Positions 18,267-25,157 of a stretch of DNA of 64,000 bases are shown one piece after another. How positions within the stretch are numbered: the stretch's first letter is position 1; every line of letters begins with the position of its first letter. The position numbers and the translations under genes were made by a program. The notes beneath the pieces were generated by a model, which was not told where the DNA came from, did not search any database, and saw nothing but the letters and a program-made list of their open reading frames with translations. The stretch comes from Bacillus massilioanorexius (GTDB taxonomy: Bacteria; Bacillota; Bacilli; Bacillales; DSM-1321). The DNA lies in assembly GCF_902374955.1 (NCBI RefSeq), contig NZ_CABKRX010000094.1, forward strand, positions 1 to 64,000. The letters are read 5' to 3'.

Positions 18267-18343
18267 GTGTAATTTTGAACACTGTACTGCTTAGAATCAT
18301 GTATAGATTTACACTCTATTTATTATAATTCCTTTGTTACAAT
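18267..18343 (+). promoter_or_regulatory. Conserved promoter block of molybdoenzyme operon 2
   Basis: Contains AGTGTAATTTTGAACACT (an inverted repeat), TTTACACTCTAT (18308-18319) and an extended -10, TGTTACAAT (18335-18343). The last two blocks are exactly 30 bases apart (start to -10), as in operon 1. Confidence 0.5.
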
Positions 18344-18378
18344 TATTTTGAAAAAGAAAGAAGGAGGAGCGGTTCTAC

Positions 18379-18639
18379 ATGAAGCGAAAGATAACGTATA
18401 TGGTCTGTATAGTTGGAATTTTAGCTGCATTAACAGGTTGTTCAAATGAAAAAAATGCGATTGAATCTTCAAAGGTAAACAGTGGAGAAATTGATAAAAA
18501 TTATGTAGGAGATCCTAATCCAGAATTGAAAGAAGAATATTTCCAATCTTCAGAAGAGTCAAAAATACAAGATGCTGTTAAAAAGGCTATTTCTGAGGAA
18601 GAGAGCGATCATGATAGCGGCGCACTTTCTGTTCATTAA
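18379..18639 (+). CDS. Small lipoprotein A2 of molybdoenzyme operon 2, unknown function
   Basis: 86-residue lipoprotein paralogous to the one at 10003-10272. The signal peptide ends in the lipobox LTGC (Cys at residue 21); the mature part is acidic and keeps the shared segment DKNYVGDPNPELKEEY, then diverges. The ribosome site is AAGGAGGAG. It directly precedes the second catalytic gene with no chaperone gene between them. Conservation of the GDPNP segment in both copies suggests a real interaction surface, perhaps for the exported reductase. Confidence 0.8.
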   Translation: MKRKITYMVCIVGILAALTGCSNEKNAIESSKVNSGEIDKNYVGDPNPELKEEYFQSSEESKIQDAVKKAISEEESDHDSGALSVH

Positions 18640-18683
18640 TTCAACATTGAGATTACGGACATCATTAAAGGAGGTACATATAA

Positions 18684-20882
18684 ATGACTAAATTTTCTAG
18701 GCGTTCTTTCTTAAAAGGGTCTGCAACACTTGGAGCATTAGTAGGAATCGGTACAACAGCTTCTAGTTTTAAAAAGGTTAATCAAAATGAAGCGAAAGCA
18801 GCAGGTAAAACAAAACAAGTCTTTGGATCTTGTCCAAGAAACTGTTATGATACTTGTTCTATCGTGTCAACAGTACAGGATGGAACAATCAAGTTTATTA
18901 CAGGAAACAAAAATAATACGTATACAAATGGGCGATTGTGTGTGAAAGGTTACACATATCCGAACTATGTATATTCACCTGATCGTGTAAAATATCCTAT
19001 GAAGCAAAAAGGACGTGGAACAGGGAAGTGGGAACGTATTTCCTGGGATGAAGCATATGAAATGATTGCGAAAAAAATTCTTGCCATTAAAGAAAAGCAT
19101 GGAAGTACTTTACCTATTGCGCTAAACAAGTACTCTGGGAACTTTAACGTATTATCATACGGTGTAGAAGGTATGATGTCTAGCTGGGGTTATACAACAC
19201 GAGCAACAGGGACACCTTGTTGGCCAGCAGGGATTGATTCTCAAACTTTTGACTTTGGTACAATCGTTAACTCTGATCCAGAGATGATGGTGAAATCAAA
19301 GTATTTAATTATTTGGGGTGCGAATCCTGCTTGGACATCTGTCCACTCTATGAGCATTATTCAAAAAGCAAAAGAAAACGGTACAAAAGTTGTAGTAATC
19401 GATCCTATTATGACAGATACTGCGGCAAATGCAGATGAGTATATTGAAATTAAGGCTTCATCAGATGGAGCATTAGCTTTAGGTATGGCGAAGTATATAC
19501 TAGATCATAACTTACAGGACAATGCATGGATGGAGAAGAACTCAATTGGCTATAAAGAGTTCATGAATTACGTTAAAAACAACATCACTTTAGAATGGGC
19601 TTCGAAAAAGACTGGAGTACCAGTTGATGTGATCGAACGTCTTGCACGTGAATATGCAGCAGCAAAACCAGCAGGAATTTGGATCGGTTATGGTATGCAA
19701 AGGCATACAAAGGGTGGAGCAGCTGTTCGTGCAATTGATGCGCTTGTAGCATTATCAGGTAATATCGGTGTAGTTGGTGGTGGAGCAAACTATGCACAAC
19801 TTGATAGTTGGGGCTTTAATTATGCTGCACAAAGTGCTGGTACACCACCTGAAGGTAGTGGCGGAGAAGCGGATCGTGCCATCAATATTAATAATTTCCC
19901 AGCACAAGTATTGGCACTTAATAATGATCCAAATGAAATTCCAATAGAAATGCTTTGGGTAGCATGTCGTAATCCAATTGCACAAGATCCGGAAACATCC
20001 GTTTCGTATAAAGCATTCGATTCTATTGATTTTGTTGTAACAGCTGACCTATGGTTTAACGAAACGGTAGCACAATCAGATTTAGTACTTCCAATCAGTT
20101 CGATTTTTGAAACCTGGGGCTTACATGCAAGCTATTGGCATTATTGGATGAATATTAATGAACCAGCAATTGATCCATTATATGAAACAAAATGTGATGT
20201 CGAAATTGCAATGGGCATTTCCAAAAAATTAAATGAACTTGAACCTGGTTCTTGTACTTATCCAACAGATCGATCTATGGAAGAATGGGTAGCTATGGAA
20301 ATGAGTGACGCATTTATTGAGAACTTCGGTTTTAAATCATGGAAGGATATTTTAGAAAAAGGAACAGCAAAAGTTAAAGGCTATGATGCAGCTTGGGCAG
20401 ATGGTAAGTTTAGAACACCTTCTGGTAAATACGAGTTTCTATCAAAAAAATCTGCCTCATTCGGGCACCATGCTTTACCAGTTTATGTTGAAGAAATGGA
20501 AGTTCCAAAAAATGCTCCAATACGTTTATTATCTCCACATTGGAAGTACGGTTTACACTCTCAGTTCCAAAATTTAGAATGGATGCAATCAGTTCACAAT
20601 GAGCCTTACATGGAAATTCATCCTGAATTAGCGAAGCAAAAAGGGATTAAAGATGGCCAAATGGCTAAGGTTTTCAATGATATTGGTTTTGTGGAAATTA
20701 AAGCAAAAATAACTCAAACAGTTCCAAAAGATGCCGTTGTCATCTACGAGGGATGGTATAAAGATCAGAAATTTAATGTGAACTATTTAGTTAAAGCAAC
20801 TCCAGCTGATATGGGTTCATGTGCAACTGGACAAGCTGGATTGGCGTTCCACGATCAGTTCGTAAATGTTGAAAAAATGTAA
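18684..20882 (+). CDS. Tat-exported molybdopterin oxidoreductase, catalytic subunit 2
   Basis: 732-residue paralogue of the enzyme at 10931-13126, most positions identical by eye. The Tat signal (SRRSFLKG), the cluster site C50/C54/C58/C86 and the candidate Mo-ligand Cys179 in GTPCWPAG are all kept. Differences concentrate around residues 385-400 (SWGFNYAAQSAGTP versus SYIFNYNCASAETP) and 525-560, so substrate range or partner contacts may differ. It starts after AAAGGAGGT. It has no TorD gene of its own. Confidence 0.88.
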   Translation: MTKFSRRSFLKGSATLGALVGIGTTASSFKKVNQNEAKAAGKTKQVFGSCPRNCYDTCSIVSTVQDGTIKFITGNKNNTYTNGRLCVKGYTYPNYVYSPDRVKYPMKQKGRGTGKWERISWDEAYEMIAKKILAIKEKHGSTLPIALNKYSGNFNVLSYGVEGMMSSWGYTTRATGTPCWPAGIDSQTFDFGTIVNSDPEMMVKSKYLIIWGANPAWTSVHSMSIIQKAKENGTKVVVIDPIMTDTAANADEYIEIKASSDGALALGMAKYILDHNLQDNAWMEKNSIGYKEFMNYVKNNITLEWASKKTGVPVDVIERLAREYAAAKPAGIWIGYGMQRHTKGGAAVRAIDALVALSGNIGVVGGGANYAQLDSWGFNYAAQSAGTPPEGSGGEADRAININNFPAQVLALNNDPNEIPIEMLWVACRNPIAQDPETSVSYKAFDSIDFVVTADLWFNETVAQSDLVLPISSIFETWGLHASYWHYWMNINEPAIDPLYETKCDVEIAMGISKKLNELEPGSCTYPTDRSMEEWVAMEMSDAFIENFGFKSWKDILEKGTAKVKGYDAAWADGKFRTPSGKYEFLSKKSASFGHHALPVYVEEMEVPKNAPIRLLSPHWKYGLHSQFQNLEWMQSVHNEPYMEIHPELAKQKGIKDGQMAKVFNDIGFVEIKAKITQTVPKDAVVIYEGWYKDQKFNVNYLVKATPADMGSCATGQAGLAFHDQFVNVEKM

Positions 20883-20895
20883 GGAGGTTTAAGGG

Positions 20896-21468
20896 ATGAC
20901 GAAGAAAAAGAAAAGATTAGCGTTTAGTATTAACATGGATCGTTGTATAGGATGTAATGCTTGTACGATATCATGTAAAAGTTTTTATGATTTAGAACCA
21001 AGTATAAATCGACGCTTTGTTCGAGAAAGTGATGAAATGCTAACAGGAACAGCAAAAAGATGCTATATTTCAACTGCTTGTAATCACTGTGATGAACCAG
21101 CATGTGCTAAAGCATGTCCGACAGGAGCATATACAAAACTTGAAAATGGAATCGTAAAGCATGATCAAGAGCGTTGTATTGGCTGTCAAATGTGTGCAAC
21201 AGCATGTCCTTATGAAGTTCCACAATTTGATACAGTTAAAAAGAAAATGGATAAATGTTCGATGTGTTCAGACCGTATAGATGAAGGAGAAGATACTATC
21301 TGTGTTTCATCTTGTCCAATGGAAGCTATTTCTATTATAGATTTAAATTCCATTAACGAGTCGGACTACGTTACAGATGTTGCGGGCTTTGTTGATTCAA
21401 CAATTACTGGTTCATCAACAAGATTTATCTTGCCTGAAGCAAGTCATAGTGTTAGGAGGAAACAATAA
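20896..21468 (+). CDS. Four-cluster ferredoxin-like electron-transfer subunit 2 (DmsB-like)
   Basis: 190 residues, the same length as its paralogue at 13140-13712, with all four cysteine groups intact (CIGCNACTISCK, CNHCDEPACAKACP, CIGCQMCATACP, CSMC...CVSSCP). It follows the catalytic gene by 13 bases with the ribosome site AAGGAGG, and its stop shares one base with the ATG of the anchor gene. Confidence 0.92.
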   Translation: MTKKKKRLAFSINMDRCIGCNACTISCKSFYDLEPSINRRFVRESDEMLTGTAKRCYISTACNHCDEPACAKACPTGAYTKLENGIVKHDQERCIGCQMCATACPYEVPQFDTVKKKMDKCSMCSDRIDEGEDTICVSSCPMEAISIIDLNSINESDYVTDVAGFVDSTITGSSTRFILPEASHSVRRKQ

Positions 21469-22271
21469 TGGAACATAGCATGACTCTCGTATTTTTTACA
21501 TTCCTTTCACAATTAGCTATTGGCGCTTTTGTTGCATTCTTTTTTCTTGATGTTTGGAAGAAAAATGTTTCGAAGAAATCTGGTTTTATTTCTTTAGTGA
21601 CAATTTTAGTTTTTTCGGTAGCTGCTGTAATCGTTTCACTATTCCATTTAGGACATCCGTTTGCAGCTTTTAGAGCATTGTTAAATATCGGGGATTCATG
21701 GTTAACAAGAGAAATTGTATTTTTCCCATTATTTATTTTATTAGTATTCATTTATGCATTTTTTGCAAAGTCAATCGGTGCGAAACGATTGATTGGATGG
21801 ATCACTACATGTGTAGGAGCGATTACTATCTTTTGTACTGCAATGATTTATACAATTCCAGCTGTTCCAGCTTGGAATAATGGTACAACAATGGCAGCAT
21901 TTTTTATTACTGCGTTATTAACGGGACCTGTATTCGTTCAAATATTAGTGTCGTTTCTAGAAGGTAAAGCTGTGGATTTTTCAAAGTTTACGATTGGAGC
22001 AGTGCTTTTAGCTTTATTAGTAAATGTGATTAATATCACAATAATGAAAGGTAGCTTCGCTCAAGCAGTAGAAACAGCTGATTTATTAATGGCAAGCCCT
22101 TTGTTTTGGTTAAAAATGGCTTTGTTAGTAGTTGGTTTAGCAGCTGCTGTTTATTCATTAATCAAAACAAATATTAAATCCTTAACAGTGGTTTCTGTAA
22201 TGTTCATATGTTTTGCAGTGGCTGAATTTGTTGGAAGAATGCTATTCTATTCTACTGGCGTTCATTTATAA
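21468..22271 (+). CDS. DmsC-like membrane anchor subunit 2
   Basis: 267-residue membrane protein, about eight helices, same length as the anchor at 13712-14515 and sharing LFHLGHPFAAFRALLN, GDSWLTREIVFF and FVGRMLFYSTGVHL. It is the quinol-facing subunit of the second reductase and ends the operon. Confidence 0.88.
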   Translation: MEHSMTLVFFTFLSQLAIGAFVAFFFLDVWKKNVSKKSGFISLVTILVFSVAAVIVSLFHLGHPFAAFRALLNIGDSWLTREIVFFPLFILLVFIYAFFAKSIGAKRLIGWITTCVGAITIFCTAMIYTIPAVPAWNNGTTMAAFFITALLTGPVFVQILVSFLEGKAVDFSKFTIGAVLLALLVNVINITIMKGSFAQAVETADLLMASPLFWLKMALLVVGLAAAVYSLIKTNIKSLTVVSVMFICFAVAEFVGRMLFYSTGVHL

Positions 22272-22275
22272 AAGT

Positions 22276-22460
22276 TTTTATCTAAAAGATTGTAGTGTGA
22301 CTTATTCGTGAGCAACGAGTTAGGTGAGTATACAAAGATACTATGTGTTGAAAGGTTCACTGCTCCCCCAGTGGAAAGGGACGTCTTAGAGCGAAATTAA
22401 ACTTAGCCTATATTCACGATCTGTTCATAGCAATATAGACAAAGAATACGAAACCGCCTT
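22276..22460 (+). repeat. Degenerate MITE-like intergenic repeat copy
   Basis: Starts near TATCTAAAAGATTGTAG, has the core GGTTCACTGCTCCCCCAGTG followed by GAAAGGGACGTCTTAGAGCG, and ends in ATACGAAACCGCCTT, matching the outer and core parts of the copies at 29288 and 50541. Confidence 0.5.
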
Positions 22461-22584
22461 ATAAAATGAAGATATTCTAGAATGAGATGGATAATAGGGT
22501 GACGGGAGAAGTTTGTGGTTAAAAAGTTGGGGATAATTGCTTTCTCAAATGAGTTTAGATAGTTAAAAATGATTCAATAAGTAT

Positions 22585-22629
22585 GGGCTTGTCATAGGTG
22601 AATAGATCTCACTTTTGGCAAGCCTTTAA
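22585..22629 (+). terminator. Possible terminator at the end of operon 2
   Basis: Imperfect stem GGGCTTGTCATAGGTGA with TCACTTTTGGCAAGCCT, then TTAATT. The T run is weak. Confidence 0.45.
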
Positions 22630-22659
22630 TTAGTTAAGGTTTTTTATAGATTACCCATG

Positions 22660-24216
22660 CTATCTCATGTCCTGTGAAATTTTTAATGAGAGCATTAAAT
22701 TCATTAAATCAGTATAGGAGTTTAGCTGTACATCTAAAATACTTTCAATTTTTTTTAACCGTTGACGAAGTGTATTTTGATGAATGAAAAGTGCTTGAGC
22801 TGTTTTAGAGATATCACCGTTATGATTGCAATAATAATATAACGTTTGAATAAGCTCCGTTTCGTTTTCTCGATCATGGTTCATGAGTTTTCCTAAATAC
22901 TGCTTCGAAAAATCTTTTAATAAGTCATCATGGATATAGGATAACAGGCGAATGTAGCCAATATCTTGATAATGAATCAAACCATCACTACCTTGAACAT
23001 AATCATGCATTTGTAAGGCTATTTTTGCCTCTTGAAAGCTCTTATGCAAATCTAGGTTTGAAACATAGGGACGACCAATGCCAATTACCGTTTTAATATC
23101 AGGGTATAATTCTGAAATTTTACATTGTGTTTGACGGAGCCACTGATTAAACTCTTCTTTTGATATCGTCTTGGATTTAAAAAAGATAATGGAAACAATT
23201 CGATGGCTTAAATAGGTTGAATAAATATTTAATCTGTCATGCGTTTCGAGTTGATTTTGAATATTGTTAATGATGTCTTTTGTAATGGCATGATTACTTT
23301 GCAAATTAATGGCTAATACAAAACCGTTTGGGGTAAAATCCATTTTCCAAATCTGTATGAGCTCATGTAATTCATTCTCCGTTTCAATATTGTTATTTAA
23401 TATGTCAAAAAATAATTGATCTCGATATTTTAAATGGATAGATTGTGCACTTTCCTCTTGTTTAATCCATGTCTTTATAGCTGGAGTTACAAGTTGAAAT
23501 AAACGAATGATATCAAAGTCCAGTCGATTGCGGATTTTCTCTAGAAAAAGATAGCCAATCGTATTCTCAAAAGAATCTTTAATCTTGTATGAGAAGAACT
23601 CATTTGAACCGTCGCTAATAATAGATATATCATTTTCGATTAATTGAAATTCATTTAAATGGTTTATATCATTGCTAGATAAATGAAATGATGAGAGATT
23701 GCCATATTGCTTTTTGTTATTAAAAAACATAACCTCTTGCCCTATAAATTTGCTAAGACGCTTCAAAACAGTATGAATATCGTTCATATTTAAAATCTCG
23801 AGCCAATAAGAGACCATTTCATTTGAAAGAATATGGAGTAGGTTTTGTTTTTCTAAAGATAATACTTGGTTTAACTGATTAAGTAAATAATGCTCATCTT
23901 CCTTTACAAAGAAGAGTAAGGGTTTTTGAATTTCATTTGCTAGATCAATTAAATAATAGGGTACAGATCTGTTGGTTTTTGAAAAAACAATAATTCCATT
24001 CGTTAGCTTGTTCTCAAGACTAGCTTCTATTAAGGGGAATTGTTGTTCAGTGCTTTCAATAATTAACACGCTATCTGGTTGAGATGGAATCTCATTAAAA
24101 CAAACATTTGAAATAATATTTGCTTTTCCATTCCAACCAGCAAGAATGTTACCAAAAAAGAAGGGGTTACAGGTCATCAGTTGATTAAATGTTAGTGACA
24201 TAGCTTTCTTACTCAC
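22660..24216 (-). CDS. PucR/CdaR-family transcriptional regulator
   Basis: 518-residue regulator. The first 120 residues resemble the PucR N-terminal domain, a GGDEF-like/CdaR middle lies at about 270-400, and the C-terminus (about 440-505) has the PucR-type helix-turn-helix, GDISKTAQALFIHQNTLRQR then LKKIE. Such proteins usually activate catabolic genes in response to a small ligand. The GTG start overlaps the end of the ferredoxin-like gene by 8 bases, so the two are translationally coupled. Likely targets are that gene and the divergent molybdoenzyme. An internal ATG at 24201 is an alternative start. Confidence 0.82.
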   Translation of the reverse strand: MSKKAMSLTFNQLMTCNPFFFGNILAGWNGKANIISNVCFNEIPSQPDSVLIIESTEQQFPLIEASLENKLTNGIIVFSKTNRSVPYYLIDLANEIQKPLLFFVKEDEHYLLNQLNQVLSLEKQNLLHILSNEMVSYWLEILNMNDIHTVLKRLSKFIGQEVMFFNNKKQYGNLSSFHLSSNDINHLNEFQLIENDISIISDGSNEFFSYKIKDSFENTIGYLFLEKIRNRLDFDIIRLFQLVTPAIKTWIKQEESAQSIHLKYRDQLFFDILNNNIETENELHELIQIWKMDFTPNGFVLAINLQSNHAITKDIINNIQNQLETHDRLNIYSTYLSHRIVSIIFFKSKTISKEEFNQWLRQTQCKISELYPDIKTVIGIGRPYVSNLDLHKSFQEAKIALQMHDYVQGSDGLIHYQDIGYIRLLSYIHDDLLKDFSKQYLGKLMNHDRENETELIQTLYYYCNHNGDISKTAQALFIHQNTLRQRLKKIESILDVQLNSYTDLMNLMLSLKISQDMR

Positions 24217-24769
24217 TTTCTTTAGCCCAAATCTGTGTTCTATTTGCTTTTTGATATTTATATCGTGTAGATGGATTTGTAATTGTTTTCATCGTGTATT
24301 CTTTTAATGTAGCCTTATATAAATCATCACATTCATCATTTATTGACCCGATTGAAATAGCTTCAGCAATACATGCTTGCACACAAACAGGTTGTTCGCC
24401 TTTTTGTAAGCGCCCGTAGCACATATCACATTTATCAGCTTTATTTGTGCTTTTGTGAATGGTTATTGCTTGAAATGGACATGCAGATGCGCATTTACCA
24501 CAGCCAACACAGTTTTGATTATCTAAAACTACAATACCATTACGCATTTTTCGAATACAATGGTGATTGCAAACGGTCATGCATGCTGGTGTTTCACAAT
24601 GGTTACAAGATGTTGAAAAATGAATATGCTCTTGTTCATCCTGTTGATAAATAGTTTGGATTCTTCTTCGATTTGTTTGACTAGTTTCATGTTCATTGCT
24701 ACAAGCATACGTACAAGAACGGCAATAGATGCATTTATTGACATCAATAAAAAAGGCAAGCTGTTTCAT
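24209..24769 (-). CDS. Four-cluster ferredoxin-like subunit 3 (DmsB-like)
   Basis: 186 residues with four cysteine groups (CIYCRSCTYACS, CNHCETPACMTVCN, CVGCGKCASACP, CDMC...CVQACI), each fitting one [4Fe-4S] cluster. The ATG at 24769 has GAGGTGAT just upstream; the longer frame is not supported. It is divergent from the third molybdoenzyme and is probably its electron-transfer partner, because no other partner is near. No membrane anchor gene accompanies it. Confidence 0.88.
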   Translation of the reverse strand: MKQLAFFIDVNKCIYCRSCTYACSNEHETSQTNRRRIQTIYQQDEQEHIHFSTSCNHCETPACMTVCNHHCIRKMRNGIVVLDNQNCVGCGKCASACPFQAITIHKSTNKADKCDMCYGRLQKGEQPVCVQACIAEAISIGSINDECDDLYKATLKEYTMKTITNPSTRYKYQKANRTQIWAKESE

Positions 24770-24822
24770 TGGAATCACCTCATTCATTATCATACAAGAA
24801 ATGAGATCAGAAAGTAAGAAAA

Positions 24823-24840
24823 ATGTGATGAAATTCACAT
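24823..24840. promoter_or_regulatory. Perfect CRP/FNR-family palindrome between divergent units
   Basis: ATGTGATGAAATTCACAT matches the Bacillus Fnr consensus TGTGA-N6-TCACA exactly. It lies between the ferredoxin-like gene (-) and the third molybdoenzyme (+), where one site could control both directions in response to anaerobiosis. Confidence 0.72.
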
Positions 24841-24887
24841 ATAAAGATGTTATGATTTTATCAGCTATGCCTAAAAGGAGAATAGTA

Positions 24888-24914
24888 ATGTATTTTACTC
24901 AATTAGAAAGGTAA
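24888..24914 (+). other. Eight-codon mini-ORF in the leader of the third molybdoenzyme
   Basis: ATG at 24888 follows AAAAGGAG at good spacing and encodes MYFTQLER before a stop. It may be a leader peptide, a start of a deleted gene, or chance. Confidence 0.2.
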
Positions 24915-24961
24915 GCAGTGTTGAAGGCAATATTTTTATTATAATGTAGAACTTTTAATAT

Positions 24962-25112
24962 AGCTGTTTTTTTTAGAGAGTTGCTTTTCAATATGTTCGG
25001 TGATTAAAATCAGAGGATAAAGAACACGGTTGATAGAAACGTAAGGTGCGAGACTTCTGTGGATGCAACCTATACCTATACTCACTTTCAAAGTTTGCGA
25101 AAACAGTCTTCG
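24962..25112 (+). repeat. MITE-like intergenic repeat copy with inverted ends
   Basis: Begins AGCTGTTTTTTTTAGAGAG and ends TTTGCGAAAACAGTCT, so the ends are inverted copies. The core includes GGTTGATAGAAACGTAAGG and GCGAGACTTCTGTGG, as in the other copies. It lies in the leader of the third molybdoenzyme gene. Confidence 0.55.
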
Positions 25113-25157
25113 TTATAAATGACTAGCAGTAAAGATGTAAGAAAGGAGGTAAAGAGC

